Shown here one piece after another: positions 21,669-33,470 of a stretch of DNA of 64,000 nucleotides. The stretch comes from Diplonema papillatum. Lineage: Eukaryota; Euglenozoa; Diplonemea; Diplonemida; Diplonemidae. The notes under the pieces were generated by a model. That model was not told the DNA's origin, did no database searches, and saw only the letters and a program-made list of their open reading frames with translations. The DNA lies in assembly GCA_030068145.1 (NCBI GenBank), contig JAPJBO010000085.1:62001-126000 (forward strand), written 5' to 3'. Within the stretch, counting starts at the first letter, position 1. Each line of letters starts with the position of its first letter. The position numbers and the translations under genes were made by a program.

Positions 21669-24545
21669 CTGCGTTTTTTAGAGTTAAGGTTTTTAAGAGT
21701 GAAAACCTTTGTGTGTTCTTTGTTTTAGAGTGAAAGTTTTGTTGACCTTTCACTACAGTTGTGGCTCTACCATGGATCCGCGAGCCAAGAATTGGTAGAC
21801 TGGACTGGATCCCCCTTGACCGTATTCATCCGCAGAGAATCCTGCTCATCAACCTCGCCTGGCCAAGACACCCGCAGGCTGAAACTACGAACCATTGGTA
21901 AATTTACTAGACCAACTTGCTGCAATGTATAATGCAGTCGTCGTAATGCAGTCGTCGACATAACGTTTTCTCGCACTTCCGTTTTGATGCTCCTTCCGTT
22001 TTGATAAGCTATTTACTTCTTTACAGGCTTTCAAAACAAAACTGGCTCTGTTCTTTGCATACTTTCCTTACACATTAGCTCAGTGACAAAGTGTTTCTCC
22101 CCAAGTAGAAGTTCTGTATGTGGGTGCTGCGGACAGCAGTATGCGGGAGCCAAAGTTGAAACGCCTTGGGGACGTGGCCTGCTTCATACCTGCGCCATTC
22201 CTAAGGCAAAAGTCGTTTCGGTGTTCGCACGTTCTTGCTGCAGCGATTCGGGCGTCGTCATCTTGGCTCAGGACACGCCGCCCGACCACCAGACCCCCCT
22301 CCCACGACGGTGTAGCCCTTTGATATAAAAGGTGGAGCACAATATTACAGGAGCCGAAAAGAGCGGAACGGAGCAGCCGCGTGTTCACCCTCCCGAACGT
22401 ACGAGCGTTCGTATTCGTATATCGTTAGTTGTGTTGCAAATTGGACAAAAGAATAGGCGTGTTTTTGTCGGGGGAGGATTAGCCGGTTCGTGATTGATAG
22501 TGAGTGAATATGATCGTTAGGCTAATCTTCTCCCAAACACGCTGCCAGCGTTCTCTTTAGTGTTTACAAAGCATTGCTACTACGAAAAAGAGAGAGACCA
22601 GTTCGAGCGCAGGGATCATCGCCCGGTGGAGAGCTTCGAGTCTCCTTCCGTACTTCTACCCTGGCGGAGGCGTGTTGCGGCGGCTCTGAAACAGATCTGC
22701 GCTTGTAGCAATCTGGACCTAGGTGCGAACAGCTGGCAAGGACCAATGAACCCCCACGGGAGCTCACATATGAAGCCGGGAAATCGTCACCTGGGGTCGG
22801 TCGATGCTCTAGTCTTTCTTCAAGCGGTTGCAAACCTAGCGACCTAGATACGTAGAGACCTAGGATATCGGGGCAGTGCTTCAAAGTTGCATCGGACTTC
22901 TACAGTAAAACGTAACACCGCGTGATTATTGTCATTCGGGTCTGCTGCAAAATGGAAATGAAGAGTGCAACTAACGATACACGAGCCTTTGGATGCTGTG
23001 TCTGATGCGGAGACGAATGCAAGGAGAACGCGAACTAGGAATAGATTAAAGGAAAAGCCTGAGAGCTCGAGACGCGCTTACTCAGCTCGGAAGGAGAGTC
23101 GCCGCGCGCATGATCTTCTTCAGAGTTGTATTGACAGCTCGCAAGACAGTTCTGGGTGGATGTGCTTGCTGGTTTCCATATGTCTACAAGTAACTCCTCC
23201 CCTTAAACTTGGTCCAGCTGGCACGCTCTTCAAGGTGTCAATCTTCCACCGTACCTGGTGCACTTCAGAACGGAACCTTCGCCAACGGGCGCCTTCTTAA
23301 CAAGAAAGCTCTCTGGGTACACAACAATACCTCACGTTAATGCACGTTCTTCAGTGTCGTCCGAGGGAAATTTGCCCAAAGACAGCCAACTAGGACAGAC
23401 TGCCCACGTGCATCCCCGTTCTGGGCTTTTCTGCTCTGGTAGACACAGGCACCGTGAACTCAGAAACCTGACCAGAGTTTATTACTAGGAACGGACTTAC
23501 ACCTTCACTGTTGTGCAAGTCCAGCCACGAGTTAAGAATCCCTGTCCAATAAAAACAAAAAGCCAAAACCAAACGCCTACGCCACGTGGTGAACACGGTT
23601 TGCAACCTGCGTCGACGACGGCGAGACACAGTAGTGGCCTGAAGAAGAGACTGCGCGTGCACATGACTCGCGCCGCTTGCTGTTTACACAGATGAGTTTT
23701 CCCGGAGGGCTAGAAATCCAGAAGAAGCCATTTGGCGAAGGGCTAGTTGGATTCCCGTTTGCGGGACTTGAGCTGGCACGACCACTCGCATACACACAGG
23801 GGCAGGGGTCCGGCTGCGGATCTTGCACCCAGCGCGCCAGGACCTCTTAAAATATTGACCAGCCAATGACCGCAGTGTTTCAGCCAGCCTCTCGGACACT
23901 TCCTTGGGCCACCTGTACCAGTCCCAGGGGCCAACGGAGCGCGATTTGCCTGCCAAGGATGTGTGGATGAATCAGAGATCCGTCCACACAGCCCGCTTCC
24001 CGCCTCTGGCGAGGTAACAGCTGTCTGCTGCGCGGCTCGTCATCCGGCGGACTCGTTGTCGCGATGAGAACGGGAAAGCTTCGTCGAAGCTCGCTTGCTT
24101 TCGAGGGGCGGAGCAGAATTGTGGCCAGTGTGCATCCGGGCGAACGCCTCAGCTGCTCGGGGTGTTGGCGTCGGCTGTTGCGCCAAAGTACTGCAAGGCC
24201 TTCTCCCCCACGAAAGCTATACCCGGAAGAATGTATCTGTGTGCGTGCGTTGTATTGATGTTCTGTCACTGGCATTGAACACCGAAAGTGAGAGACAAAC
24301 GAGTACTGGTGCAAGGAGTATCTTTCTGGGTTCTCAGCCTTGACTCCCACGCGGCCGTTTCACAAAAAGCGCATTAGGCGCTTGGCGTTGTAGTTGTCGG
24401 GACTCTGATGGTGGAGGTCGTTTGACGTGCAGATTGTTCGTCAAAAGCTGGCATCGGCAGAACGCTGTCGAATAGATGCTCCACACCGCAGCTTTCCTGT
24501 TCGGCCAGGGTAAAGCGACGCAACGTAAGGCTCAAGATCAACGAA
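21669..24545. other. Gene-poor interval
   Basis: This should contain the first exon of the snapin-like gene and the 3' end of the SAM gene, but neither could be pinned down. Around 21670-21750 the words TTTTAGAGT and GTGAAA recur several times; the same words appear near 41120, 45075 and 45270. Other frames are short and unrecognised. Confidence 0.4.
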
Positions 24546-26162
24546 CTAGACAAAGTTGGAGACATACATGATCATGTACACGTAAATCAAGGCGCATTCA
24601 AGGTACCAAGGAACGAATGGGCCGAGAATGATAGCCGCCAGCGGGTTAAACATCTCAAATAGCCACTTCTTCCTCGTGCTGCTCACGTTGAAGAAGTAGT
24701 TGTACCAGAGCTGCAAAGACTCTCGCCGTTCCTGTTGGTTTTATCGTATAGAAGAACGAACGCGCACTTCGGCTAATAGAACAAGACCGCCAAGACAACA
24801 GCTAACGAACAGTCCGCAAATCAAAAGTGCCACAACTTTGAGACTGGGCATAAATGACCTCAGAGAAAGCGTGCTGCAACGGAGGTGAAAAGTAGTTAGG
24901 AAGGCAGCAGTGTGTTATTATCTCGTTTCTGCTTTGTTGCCGTGGGTTTTGAGCATACCATGAGGCCCGAGGATAGCGAGCTCAACTCCTGCCAATCTTG
25001 GAGGAGTTTGCCGAAGTGACTGAGGCAGTATGCCAGCACGATGACCCAGTTGGTCGGCAGCACCACGCGCAGGGCAAAGAGAATGAGCCCCAAGTGCGGG
25101 GATGCAACGAACAGCAGCAGCGCGACAACGAAGATCGCGGTGGGGTAATACTCCCCGCCGAAGTACGTGAGCACGCCTGCAAGCAGCTCCGACTCGAACA
25201 AGGACATATACGCAAAGCCGATGCGCGGCGAGTATTCGAACAAAGCCCCGAGATAGAGGACTTGGTACGGTCGCTTTCGCGCGTGCTCCCAAAAGTCGGT
25301 TTGCGCGGGCGGGGTGCACACGCACTTTCCTCGCAGGACGTCGAGGTGCGCCAAAAGCTTTGCCCGGTGCACCGGGTTGCTTATTTGCAAAAACTGCAGG
25401 TCCGCCTCCGTCAGATAAAACAGTGTCGGGCCGTCGACGGCGTGCATTCGGAAGACGGAGGCGTACTCAGGGTACCGGACTGTCGTGTTCAGCCATCGTC
25501 CAACGTCTTCCTCTGTGTGCAACAGTTTCTTGGTACGCACAATAAGTACAAATTCTGGCTAGTTTGATTCGCTACGTCAAATGTAAAGCACAACAGCAAA
25601 GGGCCCCATTCCGAGCACCAATGAAGCTTTTAAACGACAGTAACTGTGCTCCGTGCAAAGCCAAGCAAACCCGGGCCCGATTTTTGGCCCGAATTTCGCC
25701 CGAATGTTTGACCCGATTGTTTGGCCCCGCAGGGCTGCCGGGGCTCTCCGGCTGAGCCCCGGGGCCAGTCCCCACACTGGCCCGGGGCACTGCTAGCTCC
25801 GAATTACTAAGGCCATCTCAGCCAGCCACAATCGCCACCGAATGCAGGCGCCCGAAGGTTATACCCCCCTGATTGCACTCTGTCGGGAAGCCCCCGGAGG
25901 TCTATGCTGAGGTACAGTTCCCCGTAAATCCAGCAGCGACTCGTCTTTTCCAGCAAAAAGAACCGTATCTGGGGGAACGGTAACCCGGGAACACCCCGTG
26001 AGGTTTTGCTGCTTCGTTCAAATGTTCAGGAAACATGTGCATACCATCCCAGTTAGCCGGGTGATCCTCTAGGAGCTCTGCTCGCACGTCGATAAACGTA
26101 GGGGATACCCACCACAGCACAATGCCTGTCGCAACAACGCAGAGGGCAATCTGCTTCCACAT
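24546..26162 (-). CDS. SAM-domain multipass membrane protein (BFAR-like layout)
   Basis: The main exon, about 25559-24959, encodes a SAM domain (DVGRWLNTTVRYPEYASVF through LLAHLDVLRG) followed by at least two hydrophobic helices (VLTYFGGEYYPTAIFVVALL and GLILFALRVVLPTNWVIVLA). A further hydrophobic exon lies at about 24873-24777 (FMPSLKVVALLICGLFVSCC). A last exon, 24731-24546, encodes WYNYFFNVSSTRKKWLFEMF and two more helices before a stop. A SAM domain next to several membrane spans is the layout of the ER protein BFAR, though no RING finger is seen. The 5' part is tentative: an ATG at 26162 opens a frame with an N-terminal membrane segment that could splice in through a weak donor. The first main donor is CATG/GTATGC (phase 0), and the middle exon does not match its phase, so one junction is unresolved. 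Confidence 0.6.
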
Positions 26163-27476
26163 AATTGCTGATCAGTACAGTGTACCTCCAGGCGAAACAC
26201 GGTTGGCAAGCGACGATACCGTGGCTTCGGGAGGGATGGGGCGCGGGGGGGTTGGAGAGAAAAGTGTAGGGCCGTCGTTGCCCCTCCCTCCGCCTGTCAC
26301 CTTGTTTAATCAAAGCCGGATGAGAGCATCCCAAGTCAGTGTTTGGATCAGTTGTCGAAGCATTGCACGAATCAGCCGGGAAGCCTTCTGGTTCCTCTTC
26401 GGCAACTCTTCTTATTTACTACAAACTCCGTAGCTCGCAGATCGCGGATGGCATCATACACACTGAAAGCTCTTGACGAAGCTCAAACGTTGCCAGGGGC
26501 GCTCTCACCAAAACGAGAAAGAAACGCAAGAGACTGCAGGAAATCATACACACGAGTTCAACGCCCGTGTCGCTACAAACGAAAGCCGCCTCGGCAGAAT
26601 TTCTTGTGTCGGCTACACTCGGAAGAGTCGCCGCACGCAGAGCAATTGCTGCGGGATGCAGCAATGAAGGAGAAACAAAAAGGCGGGACAGACGGGGTGG
26701 TACGGGAAGGAATAGTTGAGCCGCAGATCGGTAATTTATGGAAAGCTGGTGGTCATTGTGGTAAGTTACAGCAAAGGTTGGTGGTCATTTACGTGAAATG
26801 CCCTACAGTAGGCTACCGGATAGTAAACCCAGCTGATTCAGTGAATAACGTTTCCCCTCAGGGCAGCAAGAGTAAGACAGCCAACCGGAGCATCGTCGCA
26901 CCCTACACTGGCCAGATTGTTGTTGTGCCGCACGGTCCCACTTGCAGTGGTTCCTGCATGCAGTGGTTCCTGTTGCAAGGACCAGCGCTGACACTTTTAG
27001 AACCGGCGCGACAATACTTTTCGGAGGGGTCACGATACTACCTTCAGCTGCGGATCCGTGCCAGCTGAAGCACTCGTTCTTTCCAGAGACCGGGTGTGCT
27101 GCCACGTATTAACCCACCTCCGACAGCCTGTTCGCCGGTTGCCAAACGAAACTCAACACGGTTCGTCATTCCTGGCTAGATCCGCGCGCGCGTGTGCTAT
27201 CCGCGCGCAGAGGCAGCAGGACACCTCGTCCAGGTGGGTACCTTCACCTACCCGATGCGAGCTGATTGCCGGTTGGATGCGGGCAACTGACCTTCGTACC
27301 ACCGACACTCTCAGGTGGCTTTCGGGTAACGTCAATCGGGGTGATTGAAACACGATGATTAACATCTAAAGCCCGCACCCACGCGGCGTTGACTGTGGCT
27401 GGCCTTGATGGTACTTTGATCCCACAAAGCTGACTGCTATCACCAAAACCAACCCGCGTGGCGGGGCGATTGCTTG
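26163..27476. other. Intergenic region, no gene seen
   Basis: Frames on the plus strand reach 241 codons but are rich in Arg, Ser and Cys without domains, and look like chance. No repeat of note was seen. Confidence 0.4.
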
Positions 27477-29102
27477 TCAAAGTGGGCGCGCGGTGATCTG
27501 CATCAGGATCTTGTCGTCGAAGTAGCAAAGCATGGTGAAGTCGGACCGGTTGAGCGAGTCTCCCGGCTTCAGCTCAGCAGCGGCCTCTTCGAAGAGGGCC
27601 GCAGTGAGCTTCCACATGTTGAAAAACCTCCTGCCGAGGGCCTCATCGTCCCGTTGCTTTGCCAGCGAGGCGCTACACGCGGGCGGGTCGTCCTTCCGCC
27701 CTTTTCTGGCCATCCAGATGTCGTGCGCGGCACTGAGGACCGCGTGTTTGTTCAAGCATTCCTTGACGACGCCCTGATCCTTCTGCAAGGCGTGAAACAG
27801 CTTTTTCACGGTGTCCTGCACCGCGTGGGGCTGCGTCAGTTCGAAAAGCACGGTGGCGAACTCAGAGAATTCGAGCTTATTGTTCCTGTTACGGTCCATT
27901 GCGTGAAACATCCAGTCCACGCTCGTGTCCGGGAGTGTCGGTTCCGGCTTGAGGATGAGGGCAATCAGATGACGGAACGAGTCTTTGCTCATGCGAGAGT
28001 GCAGGTCGCCGGTTACGGAAATGAAGAAGTCGATAATGCCGGCGGGCGGGACGTCTTTGAACAACAGCGGAAGAGGCGACTTGCGCAGGCTGATGACCTG
28101 GTTTACACGGCTCGACTTCAGCGTTGTGAACGCACGCATGCCGGCTTGGGCGCGGTGCTGGTTTTCGAGCAACTGTGCATGGCGCTTCTCAAACTCCTCC
28201 AGCTGCTGCGTGACCGCATAGGCTAAACCCTGACTGGGGTCTTTGTCGACACATTCAACTGACAGTTCGCCCCTCTGTACTATCGCCAGTCTCTCAGCGG
28301 CACAGATCGAAGCAGTTCGTGCGAGGACGGAACAAGTCGGGCTCAAGACGATGTCCCAGTCCATAGCCACTCGCTTCTGTTTCTTCGGTGCCGGCCTCCG
28401 CCTGCCCAGCACAGGCGCTGTGTTGGCCGCCAGAAACACGTCGAAACGCGTTCTCGAGTCGCTGACGGGGATCACCGCGTTGGCCGCCTTGTCGTGCTGC
28501 TCCTTCAGCGACGACACGTCTCTCGTCGGCTCGTTTATCAGCCGCCAGCGGCCCGACTTCAGGTCTTTCGCGTACCGGATCAGCGGCGCCGTGGTCGGAG
28601 TGGTCGCTCGCCAGGCCGGCTTCAGGACCGACGGAAGCTGCACTGGCCCGCCGTTGGATTTGAGTTTGAGCTTCGCGCCCCGGGGGCTTCGCGGGCCGGT
28701 AAGCGCGTCGAACAGGGCGCTCGCCCCAGCGCCGTTCGTGTCGCTCGGCGTCAGCGGGTGCAGCGTCAGGCGGCCTGACGGGGCCAGGTGCTTCTTGACG
28801 CGTCCGCGGACGGCGGCTCCGAGCAGCTGGTCGAGGATGGTGTCCCTCGCCGAATACGCGTTGTCCGACGTTCCCCGCGAAAGGGCTTTCGGCGTGCGGC
28901 CTTTGCCGACCTTGGCCGCCTTCGCGCACGGCGGCTCTTTGGGCGGCTCGTTGGTCGCGGCGGGCCCCGCGGCGTCGCTGCGGCGGGCGATGCATTCTGA
29001 TATATATATCGCAATCGCCGGCCGCGACGAAAGGGAGAAGTCCAACCCGAAGGAACGGTGGTACGCCTGCGGGGATTGCTTACGTGTCGCGTGCGTTGTC
29101 AT
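27477..29102 (-). CDS. EF-hand protein of unknown role
   Basis: An uninterrupted frame of 541 residues starts at a true ATG. Residues 403-414 form a canonical EF-hand calcium loop (DRNRNNKLEFSE: Asp1, Asn3, Asn5, Glu9, Glu12), followed by the exiting helix. About 40 residues before it a degenerate partner (VTGDLHSRMSKDSF) suggests a paired EF unit, and a third weak one lies near the end (GDSLNRSDFTML). Residues 1-250 are basic, Pro/Ala rich and likely disordered. The region 270-330 is helical, with EEFEKRHAQLLENQHRAQAG. It could be a calcium-responsive cytoskeletal or flagellar protein, but no specific match is known to me. The first 38 codons may be an artefact of upstream splicing, since TATATATATCAG just upstream of CIARRS resembles an acceptor. 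Confidence 0.7.
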   Translation of the reverse strand: MTTHATRKQSPQAYHRSFGLDFSLSSRPAIAIYISECIARRSDAAGPAATNEPPKEPPCAKAAKVGKGRTPKALSRGTSDNAYSARDTILDQLLGAAVRGRVKKHLAPSGRLTLHPLTPSDTNGAGASALFDALTGPRSPRGAKLKLKSNGGPVQLPSVLKPAWRATTPTTAPLIRYAKDLKSGRWRLINEPTRDVSSLKEQHDKAANAVIPVSDSRTRFDVFLAANTAPVLGRRRPAPKKQKRVAMDWDIVLSPTCSVLARTASICAAERLAIVQRGELSVECVDKDPSQGLAYAVTQQLEEFEKRHAQLLENQHRAQAGMRAFTTLKSSRVNQVISLRKSPLPLLFKDVPPAGIIDFFISVTGDLHSRMSKDSFRHLIALILKPEPTLPDTSVDWMFHAMDRNRNNKLEFSEFATVLFELTQPHAVQDTVKKLFHALQKDQGVVKECLNKHAVLSAAHDIWMARKGRKDDPPACSASLAKQRDDEALGRRFFNMWKLTAALFEEAAAELKPGDSLNRSDFTMLCYFDDKILMQITARPL

Positions 29103-29149
29103 CTCTTCGCCCGTGAGTTGACCAGCTCAACAGCTGCAACTTCTGTTGC

Positions 29150-29620
29150 CTTGCACAGGAAAAACCGGTTCCTCGAAAGTGGGCAGCGTCTCCGTCGGCC
29201 CCCGGATGGTGCAGCTTCTCGTTGGTTGGGGTACGGCTGTGCCTCGCTGAAAACCCCGGGCAAACGCTGGAAAACCGAGCCCGGCGTGACGCCAACAGTG
29301 ACGGACCAGGCACACCTGTTCACTCAACAGCTGCACCTTCAGCCTGGTTTTGACCGTTAGGGGGCGCTGCCTCGCTGAAACCCCGGGCAAACGCTCGAAA
29401 ACCTAACCCAGCGAGCGTGACGCCAACAGTGACGGGCCAAACCCACCTGTTCAACTCAACAGCTGCACCTTCAGCCTGATATTGACCAGAGAGCCGGTCC
29501 CTCGACAACGGGCGGGGGCGGCGTCTCCGTCGGCCCCCGGATGGTGCAGCTTCCTGCTGGTTACGCGTCGCAGAAACCCCGGGCAAACGTTGGTCGAAAC
29601 CGAACCCAGCGTGACACCTT
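29150..29620. repeat. Tandem and interleaved repeats upstream of the EF-hand gene
   Basis: Two long words recur here. The block with GTCTCCGTCGGCCCCCGGAT and GGTGCAGCTT is at about 29190 and 29525. The block with ACCCCGGGCAAACG, GACGCCAACAGTGACGG and CAACAGCTGCACCTTCAGCC is at about 29260-29350 and 29380-29480, with a partial third copy at 29575. Similarity is high but imperfect. They sit just 5' of the minus-strand EF-hand gene, in its promoter region. Confidence 0.75.
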
Positions 29621-29841
29621 TTCCAACTCGCCTGGGCCGCGGGGCTGTTGTGTCGCGATCGAGAGCACCGCTCAGTGGACAGCTGTCAATTTTTGTCGTG
29701 GCGCTTCCGCAGCACGATGACCACACGGGCCCTCAGTTGGTCAGTCTCGTGCTCGCGGCATTAAGGGAATATCGTCGGGGGTGGGGTGTTTCTTGAAGTT
29801 TCACTTTGTAGCGTTCATTGTGGTTGTGAGGTTGGTGTTTT

Positions 29842-29945
29842 AGGGTCTCCGGTGGACCATTGAAGCTGGGAGTTGGGTAGTGAAAGGGATGCAGACATAA
29901 TTACACACTTTAACTACGGCTAGCCAGGTTTGACTAATGACTTTG
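29842..29945. repeat. Dispersed repeat, one of three copies in the window
   Basis: The words GGTCTCCGGTGGACCATTGA, GGGTAGTGAAAGGGATG, CACACTTTAACTACGGC and TAGCCAGGTTTG recur in order at about 562-640 and 53475-53580. The copies differ in length and in internal bases. No coding potential or terminal repeats are visible. Confidence 0.7.
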
Positions 29946-30724
29946 TTTTGCTTTCAGTTTTTTGCGAGCGAAGGCCGGCTTGAATTCTGGCTCACCACCA
30001 ATGGGGGTTCAACCACTCCTCCTTGTCCAGGATTTGGTGGACGACCGAGCATTGGCTGGCACCAGCGACGCAACAATGGTCGTGGTCGGGAGGTGACGCC
30101 TCCTCAGTGAACATTGCCCTGCTGCAGTTCCCGCCTAACCTAGAGCGCTGCTGTACATATCGGTTGCCTGGCGCAGTTGTTGTTTCTTGAAACGTTGCAA
30201 GTTTCCGCACACTGCTCGTCAAGGCAACGAAAGGGAAAATAAAAAACGACCGCCATGAGAATAAGTTGGTGTTGCTGAAGCTAGTACTTCGGACATCTAC
30301 TATTCATTTGTTACTTTTCCTCCTTCTTTATTTGTTGGGTGCTCTTGCGTTCCGCAGATCGATGGACAAACCTGCCGTTGTTTTGCTCCTGACCTATACT
30401 AGCTGTGTCAAGCTCCCATTTTCTCGATCATTGCCGGTGGGCTCTTAGTTCCGAATCAGTAAGAGAAAGCTCGACAGCAGCGAAACCGAAGCTGGCGATG
30501 AAGCATCAACCCAACATCGACAGGACACCCAAGGAGGACTCGCTATCGCGACGACGAGCTGAAGTGGCGAAAGCACGCCTTCACGAGCAAAGATGCGAAC
30601 GGATGGTGACAGCAGCAACCTGTCGCCCGCCCCCCGGGGTAGGAAGCCAAAGTTGGCCACGTCGTGCATGACACGGTTCGACACGGAGAAGCAACCTGAC
30701 TATCTCCGACGATGGGAGGGGCAA

Positions 30725-31174
30725 CTACAGGTCAGCACCTTTTGTGCCGAACGCGATGTTGAAAGAGCACCAAGCAGGTTTTCGAACCGCTTTCAACCTG
30801 TGGTGAGTCCTGGTTTTGGCTTCCAGGATGGTGTTAAAGATGGCGTACATAGTCTTGTTGGGCCCCGGTTCATGGCCGGTGGGTTCGTTGTTGTAAAAGC
30901 TCGTCGAAAAGCCATAGGAGGCCTCCGCCAACTTATAGAGGTTGAGATCCGAGAAAGAAGTCTCGAACGGCTTCTTTTGGGCGACGACATATGCGAACTC
31001 AGCGTCTTTCATCGCGTCTTCCAGAAGCGAGCGTCGCCCGTACTTATGGATCGGGTTCACTTGCTGCATACCCCCAACGCCGCCCCCGGCTTCAAGCTCG
31101 TACTCTTCTGTTCCCTTTGCGAAGACCGTCATCAGCTCCAGTCCGGCCGATTGTTGCATGCAAGTGTACGCAGC
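30725..31174 (-). CDS. Unrecognised protein, probable last exon
   Basis: The frame runs from a possible acceptor (ATGCAG at 31180-31175) to a stop and encodes about 149 residues of ordinary composition, including MQQSAGLELMTVFAKGTEEY, KYGRRSLLEDAMKDAEFAYV and FSDLNLYKLAEASYGFSTSF. I do not recognise a family. A possible preceding exon around 31310-31205 reads GGFGPPQQVGGDTAADVSKI then GPDYQLMKRLGIYKR. It may be a separate gene downstream of the methyltransferase or its last exons; phase does not settle this. Confidence 0.45.
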   Translation of the reverse strand, partial: AAYTCMQQSAGLELMTVFAKGTEEYELEAGGGVGGMQQVNPIHKYGRRSLLEDAMKDAEFAYVVAQKKPFETSFSDLNLYKLAEASYGFSTSFYNNEPTGHEPGPNKTMYAIFNTILEAKTRTHHRLKAVRKPAWCSFNIAFGTKGADL

Positions 31175-31244
31175 CTGCATGGGTGTGTGTGTGTTGGCAT
31201 GCGTTTGTAGATGCCAAGTCTTTTCATTAACTGGTAATCTGGAC

Positions 31245-32693
31245 CTATTTTGGAAACATCAGCAGCCGTGTCCCCGCCGACCTGCTGAGGAGGCCCGAAG
31301 CCACCCACAATTGCGGTGCAGAGTACCAAACAGTGTTGCGGACCGGTTTCAACGCAGCACCTCTCTTAGCGAGAGTGCGTTCACACGTGGCTCTTTTTTT
31401 AGGTTCCTCAGGATGACCCGCAGCACTGTGCTCTGCGACGCTCCAGTCCATATAGTCCAAGCAGTTCATGGAGTCGACAGTGTCCGGCTTCCAGGCGTGG
31501 GCACTGAGATCTGCGCTCTGCACGATATACCCCGCCGACCGTACCCGAGCGACGTTATGCTGTTGTTCTTGTGCCGAAAAAAGGAGTAGCATACCGACAT
31601 GACCGGACAAGAGCTAATATCCGCAAATGTGGACACCGTGCACGTGCCGTGAGGCTTCAAGAACTTGCGCAGGTTCGCCAGTGTTGTTGGAACGTCCGCC
31701 ACGTATGGAAGCTGTGGTGGTGGAGGTAGTTATTGGAGCACGCTCTGGTCAAGACACGCATTCAGCGCGCCGAGAAGTACCAGTTCACGGCACTGTCGAC
31801 CAACAACATACCGTACTTGGAAAAAGACGTACCGGAACAACTACGTACTGGAGATTTCACAAATACGGTACATTGCAGCGTGGACAACTTTGCAGACACC
31901 TGAGCACAGCCTTGGTGGCAGGGTGCATCGAGGACTCGTTTTGTCCGAACAGACTGTTCGTTGAAGTTTTTGGCGCGCCCCTAAAACCGCAAAACCCCGA
32001 GAGACAGGTTGAAGATCTCTCGGACGGCGACACTCAGATGCTACAAAGGTCAGCTCCTCGAAACCAAAAACGCGTTCATTATTCTACTGGCTGTATTCAA
32101 GAACTTCAGATGCAACGAAGCTCAGCTCCTCATAACAAAAAACGTCGTTCAATAAACATAGGGGGCACAAAAAGTGCACATACAACGTCGTGGCAGATAA
32201 TGATGTCGAAGGAGTCTTCCGGGAGGTCAACAGAAGCGATGTCTTGTTCGAGGAAGTTGATGTCCAGTTTGTAGCCGGCCACGTGCTGTTGTTCGTCCAA
32301 TTCACGCTCCATGACACGCTCCGTCGCCGCCTCAATCATCCCCTGCGACCAGTCCACTGCAGTCACAGACGCCCCGCGGGCAGCCAACTCGACAGCCAAA
32401 GCACCCGTGCCGCAACCAGCATCGAGTACTCGCTTTCCCTTGACGTTAAGCTTGTCGTCCAAAAGAAAATGGTCGTGCGCACGTGAAGACCAGTAGCCGT
32501 AGTACGAGTCGTCGTACATAGCCGCGTAGTTGTTCCAAAACTCCCGTTGCATGCCCCAATCCGGTTCCTGATCGCACTTCAGCGTGGGCTGTATCATCCC
32601 GCTGACGACGCTACTCTCCCATCGCCGACTCGAAAACACAACGCGACCTGCAGAGGCGCTTGCGCGCCTGCAGCATGTCACTGCACCTCGCAT
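31245..32693 (-). CDS. SAM-dependent methyltransferase, probably mitochondrial
   Basis: Exon 1, 32693-32184, starts at a true ATG with an Arg/Ser/Ala-rich leader of about 30 residues that has few acidic residues, as expected for a mitochondrial presequence. It then carries class I methyltransferase motif I (VLDAGCGTGALAVEL, 89-103), the acidic end of strand 2 (VTAVDWS, 110-116) and the strand-4 motif FDIIICHDV (162-170). A GTATGT donor joins in phase to exon 2, 31711-31595 (LPYVADVPTTLANLRKFLKP, then GTCTVSTFADIS), which supplies the usual helix and strand 5. Exon 2 ends at GTATGC. The 3' part, somewhere within 31525-31245, is open in two frames and I could not choose between them. The substrate is unknown; small-molecule, quinone-type or tRNA targets are all possible. 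Confidence 0.75.
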
Positions 32694-33470
32694 GCAGTGC
32701 TCCCGCCTTTTGTTGTTCTATTTTAGCCCCCTCTTTCCTTGACAGTATGGCCTTGGCCCACAGATACGTTGTTCGTCGCTACTTCTCCTTTTGTCAATGT
32801 GCCGGAATTTTTCGTGGATTGCAAGTACGTGCTTGGATTGGTGGATTGACACCAACGTGTCTGGTCATTCGCCACATCAGCATCGAACTTGCGTACACGG
32901 CTACCGAGAACGCCAGTTGGACGTGGAGGCGTACCAGTTCTACTGTAGAGCATGAAGAACGTAAATTTCGCAGCGCTGCACGGGCGGGCTAGAAGTTAAT
33001 ATCGAGGGGTACTCGGGTCGGCTGGTGCTCGTGTTGCTGCCGAAGGCGCTCGAGCTGCAAGAGCTGAGTCACCTGAGAACTTACACTGAAGAGCACAAAG
33101 TCTTCGTGAGAGATGTGCCACTCGTCCGACTGGACAAAAAGCGGGCTTCTTCAGGAGCACGAGCAGCTAAACCCACAACCAGTGTCAACCACAATAGAAT
33201 CTTGTTGCCACACGAAGTCCTGGCATGATGCTGGCGATATGACAGCGACGAGGAACAACTGCGCTGTCAAGACAAGACAAAGGTGGAAGGCACCACACAA
33301 GGTGGGCGCGACATGCCGGGCGGTGAAATCAGCTCAGTCTGGTGGCTTGTCTGTTGCACGTATCAATGCCAGCAGCACGTTGGCTGTAACGGCTAACGGT
33401 GCTGCGCCAAAAAAAGTCGGGCAGTGGACATGCAAGCACAAGAATGGATCGGATCTTAGTGAGTTGTGCT
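32694..33470. other. Intergenic region, no gene seen
   Basis: Short frames only. The methyltransferase promoter and the JmjC gene 3' end should lie here. Confidence 0.45.

Larger units (their letters stand above)
29103..30724. other. Intergenic region with repeats
   Basis: Apart from the tandem repeats at 29150-29620 and the dispersed repeat at 29842-29945, nothing supportable as a gene was found up to the next minus-strand coding block. Confidence 0.45.

Noticed and set aside
26343-27068. 241-codon plus-strand frame
   Set aside because: Composition is patchy (Arg, Ser, Gln, Cys) with no domain, and the local base use does not differ from non-coding flanks.
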